From Vibrio sp. YMD68 (GTDB lineage: Bacteria > Pseudomonadota > Gammaproteobacteria > Enterobacterales > Vibrionaceae): a DNA stretch of 64,000 nt. The stretch spans positions 806,001-870,000 of the forward strand of contig NZ_CP124613.1 of assembly GCF_029958905.1 (NCBI RefSeq), read 5' to 3'. The position numbers and the translations under genes are program-made. How positions within the stretch are numbered: the stretch's first letter is position 1; each line of letters begins with the position of its first letter. The notes beneath the pieces were generated by a model. The model was given only the letters and a program-made list of their open reading frames with translations, had not been told where the DNA came from and made no database searches. This document shows, in pieces, positions 18,968-27,809 of the stretch.

Positions 18968-19219
18968 ATGAAATTCTCAAAAGAAAATGAGTCAAGAATT
19001 ATAGAAATGGCGTGGGAAGATAGAACGCCGTTTGAAGCAATAGATCTACAATTTGGTTTGAATGAATCTGACCTTATTCGCTTCATGCGTAGTCGTTTAA
19101 AATTGAGCAGTTTTAAACTGTGGCGCTCACGCGTGTCCGGACGCGCAACTAAGCATCTAAAGCTTCGTCACTCTGATGTGTCGAGAGGTTTCTGCCCAAC
19201 TCAATACAAGCACCGCTGA
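18968..19219 (+). CDS. TIGR03643/DUF2805-type small protein
   Basis: 83-residue basic protein with the family core SRIIEMAWEDRTPFEAIDLQ, then FGLNESDLIRFMRSRLK and FKLWRSRVSGRATKH. The pattern suggests a DNA-binding or helix-turn-helix-like fold, but function is unknown. I start at ATG 18968 because family members begin right before this core. The ATG at 18935 would add 11 residues. The GGCCCATTT repeats just upstream (18850-18870) are of no clear meaning. Confidence 0.8.
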   Translation: MKFSKENESRIIEMAWEDRTPFEAIDLQFGLNESDLIRFMRSRLKLSSFKLWRSRVSGRATKHLKLRHSDVSRGFCPTQYKHR

Positions 19220-19379
19220 AATAATATCCCGAGCCTTGATTAAAGTGTACTTTGATTCAAGTGTGCTTTGATTCAAGTAAGCGTTGTGTTTTTACGAGGA
19301 TTTTGTCTTTTAATCAGTGGGTTGAAAGGTGGTTAGGTAAGCGTTAGTATTCGTATTTCTAATAAAAAAGGACTTAATC

Positions 19380-19748
19380 ATGATTCTCAATCACGTATCC
19401 GTTGGTGTTAAAGATGTCGTTAAAGCCGTTGAGTTTTACGATGCCGTTCTATCAACGCTATCCATAAAATGTGCTCACTATATAGACAATGTGGCAGCCG
19501 CTTATGGTGAAAGTTTTGAGTTTTGGGTTGGCTGTCCCTGCGAAGGTAAGGCAACATCGAGCAATGGTTCGCACTTAGCGTTCAATGCTCCTGATAAGAA
19601 ATCGGTGGATCGATTTTATGCTACTGCGATCGAATTGGGCGGGACATGCGAAGGAAAACCAGGCCTGAGACCTGAATATGGTGACACTTACTACGCTGCA
19701 TTTGTGCGAGATTTAGATGGGAACAAGATAGAAGCCGTTTCAATGTAA
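19380..19748 (+). CDS. VOC (glyoxalase/dioxygenase-fold) family protein
   Basis: 122-residue single-domain vicinal-oxygen-chelate protein. It shows the expected start ILNHVSVGVKDVVKAVEFYD, the middle HLAFNAPDKKSVDRFY, and the closing YYAAFVRDLDGNKIEAV. The metal-ligand positions (His near residue 4, His in SHLAF, Glu in NKIEAV) are present, so metal binding is plausible. Substrate is unknown. AAGGA lies 7 bases before the ATG. It converges on mesD. Confidence 0.85.
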   Translation: MILNHVSVGVKDVVKAVEFYDAVLSTLSIKCAHYIDNVAAAYGESFEFWVGCPCEGKATSSNGSHLAFNAPDKKSVDRFYATAIELGGTCEGKPGLRPEYGDTYYAAFVRDLDGNKIEAVSM

Positions 19749-19861
19749 AATCAAGCACTCTGTGTGGGAAAGTTTCGGTGAAATAGTACCATGCAGAGTG
19801 CATTAGAAACGAAAGTAGCGTTCATGCTTGTGCCCATAGAGGCGTCAATCAACCGCGATGA

Positions 19862-20890
19862 CTAGACTGAGAGTTCTCTTCTGACGATCTCTGCGCCTGC
19901 ACTTAAGGCTTTTAGTTTGGCTGTCGCTACCTGGCGAGGTAGAGGAGCCATGCCACAGTTGGTGCAAGGGTAGAGCTTATCTGCATCGACAAACTGAAGG
20001 GCCTTTCGTAAGGTCTTGGCGACTTCTTCTGGTGTTTCAATCGTATTGGTTGCCACATCAATCGCACCTACCATTACTTTCTTACCTCGAATGAGTTCAA
20101 GTAGCTCCATTGGAACGTGAGAGTTGTGGCATTCTAGTGAGATGATATCGATATTGGACTGTTGCAGTTTAGGAAACGCTTCCTCGTATTGTCTCCACTC
20201 AGAGCCCAAGGTTTTTTTCCAATCGGTATTCGCTTGTATGCCATAGCCATAGCAAATGTGTACCGCCGTTTCACATTTCAGCCCTTCAATGGCTCTTTCC
20301 AAACAAGCAATGCCCCAGTCGTTTACCTCATCAAAAAATACATTAAAAGCAGGTTCATCAAACTGAATAATATCAACGCCTGCGGCCTCGAGTTCTTTGG
20401 CTTCCTGATTGAGAATTTTAGCGAATTCCCACGCTAATTTCTCACGGCTTTTATAATGATCATCATAAAGCGTGTCGATCATGGTCATGGGGCCAGGCAG
20501 AGCCCATTTGATCGGTTGGTCGGTTTGCTGGCGTAGAAATTTAGCATCTTCAACAAAAACCGGCTTCTGGCGAGAAACCGCACCCACGACCGTAGGCACA
20601 CTTGCGTCATAGCGATCACGAATTTTGACCGTTTTACGCTTTTCAAAATCCACGCCGCTGAGGTGTTCGATAAACGTGGTCACAAAATGCTGTCGTGTTT
20701 GTTCGCCATCGCTAACGATATCGATACCCGATTGTTGTTGCTCTTGCAGTGATACCCGCAAAGCATCGTGTTTGCCGTCAATCAATTCCTCGCCTTGCAA
20801 CTTCCAAGGTGACCAAAGTGTCTCTGGCTGTGCTAACCAAGAAGGCTTAGGTAAACTGCCTGCCGTTGAAGTCGGTAATAGTGTTTTCAT
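19862..20890 (-). CDS. mesD: Folate-independent methionine synthase MesD
   Basis: Short MetE-like enzyme (342 residues) containing only the catalytic C-terminal barrel. Zinc-site residues are present: His and Cys in VHICYGYG, Glu in SLECHN, Cys in PCTNCGM. The neighbour upstream on the same strand is a DUF1852 protein. That pair defines MesD-MesX, an oxygen-dependent methionine synthase that does not use methyl-tetrahydrofolate, as established for homologues. The spacing is 27 bp, so an operon is likely. I rate MesD over a core-MetE of another class because of this partner. A decayed copy of its 3' end lies at 16528-16686. Confidence 0.9.
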   Translation of the reverse strand: MKTLLPTSTAGSLPKPSWLAQPETLWSPWKLQGEELIDGKHDALRVSLQEQQQSGIDIVSDGEQTRQHFVTTFIEHLSGVDFEKRKTVKIRDRYDASVPTVVGAVSRQKPVFVEDAKFLRQQTDQPIKWALPGPMTMIDTLYDDHYKSREKLAWEFAKILNQEAKELEAAGVDIIQFDEPAFNVFFDEVNDWGIACLERAIEGLKCETAVHICYGYGIQANTDWKKTLGSEWRQYEEAFPKLQQSNIDIISLECHNSHVPMELLELIRGKKVMVGAIDVATNTIETPEEVAKTLRKALQFVDADKLYPCTNCGMAPLPRQVATAKLKALSAGAEIVRRELSV

Positions 20891-20917
20891 AATAAATGCT
20901 GCGCTTATTTGTGTGAA

Positions 20918-21895
20918 TTAAAGGGCGTAATGAGTTGACCATTGATCAAGAACAACTTGGTATGGTTTGATGAAGTGCTCCTCAGCAAACTTACCCTGTT
21001 CAATAGCGAGTTGGCTTCGTTCTTCTCGGTCATACACTATTTGAGTGACCGAGTGGTCCAGGTTCTTCAAATTTGGTTGGTAGCGTTTCCCCGCGACAGC
21101 ATTGGCATTGTAAATTTCAGGTCGGTATATTTTTTGGAATGTGCCCATCGTGCTGATGGTGCTGATCAGTTCAAGATTGGTATAGTCATTAAGCAAATCG
21201 CCAAAGAAATAGAAAGCTAAAGGCGCGACGCTATTTGGCGGCATAAAATAGCGAACCTGTAAGCCCATTTTTTGGAAGTACTGCTCAGTCAACGACGACT
21301 CGTTGGGTTGGTATTCAACGCCCAATACTGGGTGCTGATTTTCAGTTTGATGATATGTTTTGTTATCGGAAACGCTAAGACAAATAACCGGAGGCTTACT
21401 AAAATGCTGTTTAAAAGTATCCGAATTGACAAAGTACTTAAATAACTGACCGTGCAATTTGCCAAAATTATCTGGAATACTGAAGTTCGGTTGATCTTTA
21501 TTATGTTCCAATAGAAGCACACTAAAATCATAATCTCGAACATAAGAAGAAAAATTATTCCCCACAATGCCTTCAATACGCTCATTCGTTTTATGGTCAA
21601 TAATATTTGTTTTTAGAACTTCGATTGAAGGGAAGGTCTTACCGCTACCATCCATGTTGATATCCACAGAAATGATGTCAAGTTCAACAGAATAGCGGTC
21701 ACCTTTTGGGTTGTCCCAGTGTGCTAATGCATTGAAACTATTATCAATCATCTGCAAGGCATTACGAAGGTTCTCTTTGCGGCTGTTGCCCCTAGCCAAA
21801 TTAGCAAAATTCGTCGTGATGCGTGTGCTGTCTGATGGATGATAATTTTCATCGAGACTAATGCTCTGAATCGTAAAATTAAAGTCGTTATGCAT
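20918..21895 (-). CDS. mesX: DUF1852 protein MesX, partner of MesD
   Basis: 325-residue DUF1852 protein starting MHNDFNFTIQSISLDENYHP. Family segments include TTNFANLARGNSRKENLRNA and the C-terminal FAEEHFIKPYQVVLDQWSTH. Homologues are required for MesD activity, probably helping supply the methyl group by an oxygen-dependent route. No signal peptide or membrane helix, so cytosolic. It is the first gene of the mesX-mesD operon. I found no MetJ box (AGACGTCT repeats) upstream. Confidence 0.9.
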   Translation of the reverse strand: MHNDFNFTIQSISLDENYHPSDSTRITTNFANLARGNSRKENLRNALQMIDNSFNALAHWDNPKGDRYSVELDIISVDINMDGSGKTFPSIEVLKTNIIDHKTNERIEGIVGNNFSSYVRDYDFSVLLLEHNKDQPNFSIPDNFGKLHGQLFKYFVNSDTFKQHFSKPPVICLSVSDNKTYHQTENQHPVLGVEYQPNESSLTEQYFQKMGLQVRYFMPPNSVAPLAFYFFGDLLNDYTNLELISTISTMGTFQKIYRPEIYNANAVAGKRYQPNLKNLDHSVTQIVYDREERSQLAIEQGKFAEEHFIKPYQVVLDQWSTHYAL

Positions 21896-22296
21896 TGTAA
21901 TTTAGTGTCCTATTTCCTTAGATAAACGCTGAATCTCTTTCTAACCCTTTAAGGTTTTATTTATTATTTTCCCCGTCATTCTGTTCCCATCATTATTTTT
22001 GTCAGTAATCATCTAAATAAAAAAGGGTATGTCATGCCTACAGAACTGAGAGCAGAAAGTCTTTTATACGTGGTCAGTGAAATGAACAACAGTGGTTTTA
22101 TTTCACCTTCAATATGAGAAACATTCATGTTCAATTGTTTTTTAATGTTTCCGCGAAATTTTCTATTCATTTAATGAATACGCGCATCCCTGTCTTTGTG
22201 TCACTGTGTTTGTGTCGTTGTATTTGTATCGTTGTATTTGTGTTCTGGTATCAAGGTATTGAAGTGGCGAGTTCTAAATCAATGGTTATTGATAAT
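21896..22296. other. Intergenic region before first serine hydrolase
   Basis: About 400 bp between mesX and the AraC box of the serine hydrolase gene. It contains the mesX promoter and a low-complexity GT-rich stretch (22195-22250) built from TCGTTGTATTTGTA-like repeats. The open frame across it is low-complexity and I do not call it a gene. Confidence 0.5.
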
Positions 22297-22314
22297 TGGC
22301 GTAAAGTGACCTAT
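22297..22314 (+). promoter_or_regulatory. AraC-type box, serine hydrolase 1
   Basis: TGGCGTAAAGTGACCTAT: two half-sites (TGGCG, TGACC) 10 bp apart, 56 bp before the ATG. The downstream leader (TTGGTTATA ... CCACACAAACACAGGAGA) is nearly the same as that of the barrel gene at 30753-31505. Confidence 0.65.
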
Positions 22315-22369
22315 ATCGGGATGTTCCTGTTGGTTATATTTACACCACACAAACACAGGAGATAACACT

Positions 22370-23734
22370 ATGAAACTTACTTCCATTGCACTCGCACTTT
22401 CTACCGCTGTCTTGGCAAGCACTGCAATTGCAGATGACACGCAAAATCCAGTCGAAGCGGCTCTTAGCGCAGAAGGTGCGCAGGTCACTTTACCTGTAGA
22501 AGCGGCAAAGCAGCCATTTTCTAATGAATTTGTGGACGCAGCGCGCGCTGGTTTCAACAACTTTCATTGGCAAATGGGTGGCGATCACTCCTTTTATTAC
22601 AACATGCACATGAGCGAATTCATGCCTACTGCGGTGGCTTCACCAAGTGAAAACTACAAGCCGTTAGTTAAAGATATTCACCCAGAGCTTGCTAAGTTAA
22701 AAGTTCAAACAGAAAGCAAGGGTGAAATGACAATGGAAGATTACCTTGTCGACCCGCAGTTTCGTACTCAAGGTTTTATGCTGATTCATGAAGGTAAAAT
22801 CGTGTATGAGGCTTACCCTGGAATGAAACCAACGGATCGCCATATCTGGGCATCAGCGGCAAAAACGACGGTAGGCACGGTGGTGGCCATGCTGGCAGAA
22901 GAAGGTAAAATCGACCATAACAAAATGATCACCGAATATGTTCCAGAATTGAAAGGTTCGGTATGGGACAACGTATCGGTACTAAATGCATTAAACCACG
23001 CAACAGGTCTTGATAATGAAGAAACAGCCGCCTCGATCATGAATCCAGATTCAGCGGTAGTGCGCTTCTTTGCTTCGGCATTTGGTTCTCCACGCTATGC
23101 AACAGGAGAGCAAGAAAGCTGGGTCGATGTTGCCCTTGATACTAAGAAAATTGAAGGTGAAGAACCGGGCAAACAGTTCCGCTATGCTTCAATGAACACT
23201 ATCGTATTGACTCAAATGATTGAGAACATCGAAGGTACAACTTGGGCTAAAGTGTTTGAAGACAGAGTTTGGTCAAAAGTGAACGCTCGCCAGCCTATGT
23301 TGATCAACCAAACACCAGACGGAATGGCTATCGCGGTTGGGCTAGTGTCTACCACATTAGAAGATATGGCACGTTGGGGAACCTTGTTCACGCCGAGCTG
23401 GGGTGCCGTTGCTGATGAGCCAGTTATCTCACAGGCGATCATCGACCGTATCCATAATAATGGTGATCCAAAAGCGTTTGCAGGTACGACAAAAGAAGAC
23501 AGCACTGTGCACGCTTTCAACGAAAAAGCATCTTATAACTCATACCAATTCGATTACATCTTTGACGATGGTGCGATGGCGAAAAGTGGCAATCTAGGCC
23601 AGTTCATTTACATCGACCCAGACCGAGATTTTGTGGGTATTGTTTTCTCTAACAACCCATACCACTCAGGCTATGGTGAAAATAAAGCACCTGCACTGAT
23701 GCGTTCGGCTGCAAAAGCCTTAGCGGGTAACTGA
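22370..23734 (+). CDS. Secreted SxxK serine hydrolase (beta-lactamase/NylB-like fold), paralogue 1
   Basis: 454 residues with a signal peptide (MKLTSIALALSTAVLASTAIA). The N-terminal block EAALSAEGAQVTLPVEAAK and NFHWQMGGDHSFYYNMHMSE is shared with the two paralogues at 38.8 and 40.1 kb. The catalytic domain has FMLIHEGKIVYEAYPGM, the SxxK motif in WASAAKTTVG, HATGLDNEET and the closing KSGNLGQFIYIDP, which replaces the usual KTG/HxG box. The nearest known relatives are 6-aminohexanoate-dimer hydrolases, EstB-type esterases and D-aminopeptidases. An amide or ester in the periplasm is the likely target; exact substrate unknown. AGGAG precedes the ATG. Confidence 0.85.
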   Translation: MKLTSIALALSTAVLASTAIADDTQNPVEAALSAEGAQVTLPVEAAKQPFSNEFVDAARAGFNNFHWQMGGDHSFYYNMHMSEFMPTAVASPSENYKPLVKDIHPELAKLKVQTESKGEMTMEDYLVDPQFRTQGFMLIHEGKIVYEAYPGMKPTDRHIWASAAKTTVGTVVAMLAEEGKIDHNKMITEYVPELKGSVWDNVSVLNALNHATGLDNEETAASIMNPDSAVVRFFASAFGSPRYATGEQESWVDVALDTKKIEGEEPGKQFRYASMNTIVLTQMIENIEGTTWAKVFEDRVWSKVNARQPMLINQTPDGMAIAVGLVSTTLEDMARWGTLFTPSWGAVADEPVISQAIIDRIHNNGDPKAFAGTTKEDSTVHAFNEKASYNSYQFDYIFDDGAMAKSGNLGQFIYIDPDRDFVGIVFSNNPYHSGYGENKAPALMRSAAKALAGN

Positions 23735-23752
23735 TCGAGTTAGTTGTCCTTC

Positions 23753-23793
23753 CTACCGAAGCATTGAGACACCAATGCCTTCGGTAGTCTTCA
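23753..23793 (+). terminator. Terminator after serine hydrolase 1
   Basis: CTACCGAAGCATTG pairs with CAATGCCTTCGGTAG (one bulged base) across a 6-base loop, then TCTTCAATTT. It separates the hydrolase from the porin gene, perhaps incompletely. Confidence 0.65.
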
Positions 23794-23919
23794 ATTTAAG
23801 TGCCTGCTCTTTATATCAATACTCCTGTGTTTAAGAGTGGGCACTTTTTCATTTGAAATACTCACCTCGCAATTTGTAATTTCGATTGCTTGAGTGATCA
23901 ATATTACTTTCTAAACCTT

Positions 23920-25041
23920 ATGAAAATGAAATACACAGCAATAGTTATTGGTGCGGCATTAATGAGCGCAGCCAGTTTTGCGTCTGAAACCACGTATGAT
24001 TTTGGCGGATCAATTAAAGCGATAATGATTCATGATAATGACGTCGCTGGAGCAGGGGTTAATATACCCAGCAATAGCCTATTTGGTAAGAGCAACCATA
24101 GCGATACAAAAGTGGATGCTTCATTATCTCAATTTAGATTTGGAGCGCTAAAGGATTTCGATAATGGTACCTCCATCGACTCTAAATTGGTCATGGATTT
24201 TAACGCCAATAATGACGGTGGCATGTCGCCACGATTAAGAGAAGCCTACTTGACCTACCATACCGAGGCTGGCGATCTGTTGGCTGGACAAACTTGGTCG
24301 ACCTTTATGGATATGCGCAACTATCCTCTGTCACTAGCGGAACCAACATTGAGCGGTGTGGTATTTAAACGTCAACCCATGCTCCGTTGGTCACAAGATA
24401 TTGGATTATTTCGCTATGATGTCGCATTAGAAAGCGGCACCAATTCGGATATTCAAAATCCATCGGGTGATACCATTGACACCAATGGGGCGTTGCCTGA
24501 TTTAGTGGCAGGCCTAGAGTTAGACAACCAGCACGGCTGGGTAAGAGCAACGGCTGCGCTCAGTCAGATACGCCTGTCTTCCAATGAGCATGAATATACA
24601 GAATTGGGCTACGGTGTTCAGTTATCCGGAGGATGGAACATCACGCCTAACAATACAGTGACCTTATTGTTGTATACAGGGCAGGGAACCGATAGATACC
24701 TATTAGGCTTATCGGGAACAGGAGCCACATGGAATGAAGGTGAACAGTCGCTCGAAGTTCGAGAAACAAATAGCTTGATGGCGTCATACACAAGACATTG
24801 GAAGCAAGACCTTAAATCTGTATTTGCTTACGGTTCGGTTGAGAGCGATGCTCTAGATTGGCAAGATGCACAGGAGCAGGACACATTAACCTCTAGCCAA
24901 TATGTTATGGCTAATTTACTGTGGAATGTTCAACCTGACTTAATGGTGGGTGTTGAATATAATTATTCAACATATGAGCGAAGCGTGACGAACTCGAGAG
25001 ACAATCATAGAATCATGCTCGGTATGGAATGGAAGTACTAA
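23920..25041 (+). CDS. DcaP-like outer-membrane porin 1
   Basis: 373-residue porin. Signal peptide ends ..MSAASFA, and the mature part begins SETTYDFGGSIKAIMIHDND. The 16-strand-type repeats, the conserved AGQTWSTFMDMRNYPLS and FKRQPMLRWSQ, and the terminal aromatic residue (GMEWKY) match the DcaP porin group, which admits dicarboxylate-like or other small anionic compounds. I use ATG 23920; the in-frame TTG at 23890 would add residues ahead of the signal peptide. It is closely similar to the porin at 35044-36177, and converges on a chemoreceptor gene. Confidence 0.85.
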   Translation: MKMKYTAIVIGAALMSAASFASETTYDFGGSIKAIMIHDNDVAGAGVNIPSNSLFGKSNHSDTKVDASLSQFRFGALKDFDNGTSIDSKLVMDFNANNDGGMSPRLREAYLTYHTEAGDLLAGQTWSTFMDMRNYPLSLAEPTLSGVVFKRQPMLRWSQDIGLFRYDVALESGTNSDIQNPSGDTIDTNGALPDLVAGLELDNQHGWVRATAALSQIRLSSNEHEYTELGYGVQLSGGWNITPNNTVTLLLYTGQGTDRYLLGLSGTGATWNEGEQSLEVRETNSLMASYTRHWKQDLKSVFAYGSVESDALDWQDAQEQDTLTSSQYVMANLLWNVQPDLMVGVEYNYSTYERSVTNSRDNHRIMLGMEWKY

Positions 25042-25118
25042 GCTATTTCCCGCTATGCTTGTCGTGATCATGAATTAAGTCGATGGATTGTTACGCGTTG
25101 AATATCGACTTGAATGGC

Positions 25119-25153
25119 GATTTAAAAGACGGTGGCCAAGAGTTGGCCACCGT
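25119..25153. terminator. Strong hairpin terminator between porin and chemoreceptor
   Basis: A perfect 11-bp stem ACGGTGGCCAA / TTGGCCACCGT with a 3-base loop. On the minus strand it is followed by CTTTTAAA, so it serves the chemoreceptor gene. Confidence 0.85.
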
Positions 25154-25192
25154 GAATTGCGTTATCTATTGATGGTTAGGCTGGCTGTTACG

Positions 25193-27109
25193 TTACAACT
25201 TAAAACGGCCAACCATGTTATCAAGACGCTCTGACAGCTGGCGAAGTTCTTGGCTTGCTGAAGCCAGTTCTTCCGCGGTGCCCGTCGTCACTTCGTTAAT
25301 CGTGTTGATCTCTTCAATATTTTGATTAATCGTATCGACCACCGTTGACTGTTCTTCTGTAGCGGTTGCAACCTGGGTATTGCGATCAGAAATATCCATG
25401 ATACGTTCTGAAATACTCATCAGCACTTTCACGGCTTCATCGGTCGATTCAACCCCTTCAAACGTAACCACTTGGCCTGCTTCCATCGCACTCACTGCGT
25501 CTTTAGCATCGTTTTGAAGTTGATTAATCATTTTTTGAATTTCTTCTGTTGAAGCCGCAGTGCGACTGGCAAGGTTACGAACCTCATCGGCAACGACTGC
25601 AAAGCCACGTCCTTGCTCCCCAGCGCGGGCTGCTTCTATCGCCGCGTTTAATGCTAACAAATTGGTTTGATCGGAAATATCACGAATGACATCCAGAATC
25701 GAGCCAATGTCTTTGGTTGTGGTGGCAAGTTGCGTTACAACTTGACTCGTCGATTCAACATCATCAGCCAAGCGAGAAATGACTTCTTTTGCTTTAGAAA
25801 CCACAGACTGGCCAACTCGGGTGTTGTCTGATGCTTCGTTTGCTGTTTCTGCAGCGGTCGCGGCGTTAGATGCGATTTCGTTGATTGTGGCACCCATCTC
25901 GTTAATTGCCGTTACCACTTGAATCGTTTGATCCCGTTGAACTTGGCTATTATCAAGGGTTCTTGTCGCCTTGTCAGACACGCTTTCTGCTGCGTTACTC
26001 AAGGATCCGCTGGTGGATGCGACTTCAATCATGGTCGAATGAATCTTTTCAATGAAGCCATTGAAGCCTGTTGACAACTGTCCGATTTCATCGTTGCTTT
26101 TCACTTCAATTCGTTGCGCTAAATCGCCTTCACCTTTCCCTAATTCGGTAAATCGTTCCGCAAGAAGTTTAATTGGGTTGATGATGCTGTTAGCTAGGAA
26201 AATCCCCATCACGATAAAAACAAACGCGACGGCAAGCGTCGTCAATAACATTTTTTGGGCCGTGGCGTTTAAGTCGGCAAAGACCTCTTCGGTAGGCACC
26301 ACACCCACAACAAACCAGTCCATAGACGGTACATAGGTCGCGGCGACAAACACTTCTTGACCATTGTATTCAGCAGTGATCAAGTTGAATGTAGATTTAT
26401 TTAACAAGTCGTTTGTTTCTGAACCATAGAGTTGATTAAGCGATGTGTTGGATTTGTCTTTCTCGCGATGAATCTGTACCGCACCTTTGCTGTCGGTCAA
26501 AAAGACAAAGCCGCTTTGTTCAATACGGAACCCGTTCAATAAAGACACCATGTCATCCATCGACTTAGACAGCCCCGACATGGTAAAGCTTGCCAAGTTT
26601 TGATAATTGGCAAACATCTTCACATCACCGTTTGGCTCTTGGAAGATACTCACAGACGTGTCTTGACCAGAGTTGGTGAAGCCAAAGAACCAACCATCCT
26701 GACTTTGGTTCAACTGACGTAAAAAGCCGTTTTGGTTCCAGTAGTAAGCCGACTCTCGGTTGGCAACAGAGGCATCATTTAGCTGGTACTGGTTACGAAC
26801 ATTGTTGAGTTGTTTGACGAGCGTTTTTTCGACCGCAGGATCGCGGTCAGTCGATTTTATCGCGTCCGCAATAAACTCATTGGTCGCAAGCTGCTTTGCT
26901 GCCAAAAGCATTTGGCTAACCTGTTGATCAATTTCAGCATTGATTTGCCCTAGCATTGAAGGGAACTCTATTTCAATCAAACGATACGTTAGCATCTCTC
27001 TAGCATGCTTTTGAGCCATAATGCCAACGAATGCTGTAGAAGCGAGTACAGCGAACGTGATACCTAAAACCACTTTTTGTTTAATACTCATTGAATTTAG
27101 TTTCAGCAT
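25193..27109 (-). CDS. Methyl-accepting chemotaxis protein with Cache-type sensor
   Basis: 638-residue chemoreceptor. Membrane helix 1 is at about 10-30, helix 2 at about 285-307 ([20 protein letters not shown]). Between them lies a double-Cache periplasmic domain with [32 protein letters not shown] and [22 protein letters not shown] is near 308-360 and the signalling tip reads [19 protein letters not shown]. Cache sensors usually bind amino acids, carboxylates or amines directly. Located among hydrolases and porins, it may sense the same substrate, which is inference. Its upstream region has GCGTTCAC direct repeats (27195-27223) around an inverted AACGCAA/TTGCGTT. Confidence 0.93.
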   Translation of the reverse strand: MLKLNSMSIKQKVVLGITFAVLASTAFVGIMAQKHAREMLTYRLIEIEFPSMLGQINAEIDQQVSQMLLAAKQLATNEFIADAIKSTDRDPAVEKTLVKQLNNVRNQYQLNDASVANRESAYYWNQNGFLRQLNQSQDGWFFGFTNSGQDTSVSIFQEPNGDVKMFANYQNLASFTMSGLSKSMDDMVSLLNGFRIEQSGFVFLTDSKGAVQIHREKDKSNTSLNQLYGSETNDLLNKSTFNLITAEYNGQEVFVAATYVPSMDWFVVGVVPTEEVFADLNATAQKMLLTTLAVAFVFIVMGIFLANSIINPIKLLAERFTELGKGEGDLAQRIEVKSNDEIGQLSTGFNGFIEKIHSTMIEVASTSGSLSNAAESVSDKATRTLDNSQVQRDQTIQVVTAINEMGATINEIASNAATAAETANEASDNTRVGQSVVSKAKEVISRLADDVESTSQVVTQLATTTKDIGSILDVIRDISDQTNLLALNAAIEAARAGEQGRGFAVVADEVRNLASRTAASTEEIQKMINQLQNDAKDAVSAMEAGQVVTFEGVESTDEAVKVLMSISERIMDISDRNTQVATATEEQSTVVDTINQNIEEINTINEVTTGTAEELASASQELRQLSERLDNMVGRFKL

Positions 27110-27611
27110 ATTAAAACCCTAATTTGATTCATCTTTATTTGACTTCTTCTATTGGTTTAGGTGTGAGCGTGTGCAAAACACCTTGGTAAATGATGCGTTC
27201 ACAACGCAAATGGTTGCGTTCACTAATGTGATCGCTCCAGCTGCTTTGCCAGTATAATACAACGGTGAACCCAACATCACGCTGGTGAGTAAGACTGTTT
27301 CAGTGATGACCAGCGCCTACTAACGAGAAATGATACACAGCACTTAACAAATTGTAAGCAAAGGTTTCATTTTGATGCTGTCATTATAGCGGCAATACTC
27401 AAGAAAGCATGAGAGAAAATGTGGTACAGCGATGTAATTGTTTGTGTGTGAAGAAATGTTAGCCAGATAGTGTGGCGGTTTACAGTCGTAGGTAAGATGA
27501 TTTATGGGTTTTGAGTTATTGAGTGAAGCACCCGATCGTTTCAGATTCAGCCAAAAAACGCCCTCATACACAGGCTATTGCGTTGTGATCATAAGCTAGA
27601 GAGTCACTAGC
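27110..27611. other. Intergenic region upstream of chemoreceptor
   Basis: About 500 bp. Near 27195-27223 two GCGTTCAC direct repeats bracket an inverted repeat (AACGCAA, 4 bases, TTGCGTT), a possible operator for the chemoreceptor. No ORF here looks real. Confidence 0.35.
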
Positions 27612-27656
27612 TAGGTACCCTTTATATAGGTACCCTTTACCTAGATACCCATTACG
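27612..27656 (+). repeat. Three 15-bp tandem units before photolyase
   Basis: TAGGTACCCTTTATA, TAGGTACCCTTTACC and TAGATACCCATTACG in direct succession. Confidence 0.85.
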
Positions 27657-27660
27657 TACG

Positions 27661-27758
27661 TGTTATTCGCTAGATGTTATTAGCTAGATGTTATTAGTTA
27701 AGTGTTATTAGTTAAGTGTTATTAGTTAAGTGTTATTAGTTAAGTGTTATTAGCCAGG
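27661..27758 (+). repeat. Seven 14-bp tandem units before photolyase
   Basis: Seven consecutive 14-bp units of consensus TGTTATTAGTTAAG; the middle four are identical and the outer ones carry 2-4 changes. They end 51 bp before the photolyase ATG, so copy number could alter promoter spacing. Confidence 0.92.
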
Positions 27759-27809
27759 GGCATAGCGCAAAACAACCCATATAAAAGTTACCGTCATAGA
27801 GGGCGTTAC

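Noticed and set aside
22114..22365. 83-codon frame before serine hydrolase 1
   Set aside because: Low-complexity GT-rich DNA, no ribosome-binding site, and it overlaps the operator and leader of the hydrolase gene.
27744..27809. Longer photolyase N-terminus
   Set aside because: The extra codons begin inside the 14-bp tandem repeats; family members start at MQFESIRLVLGDQ.
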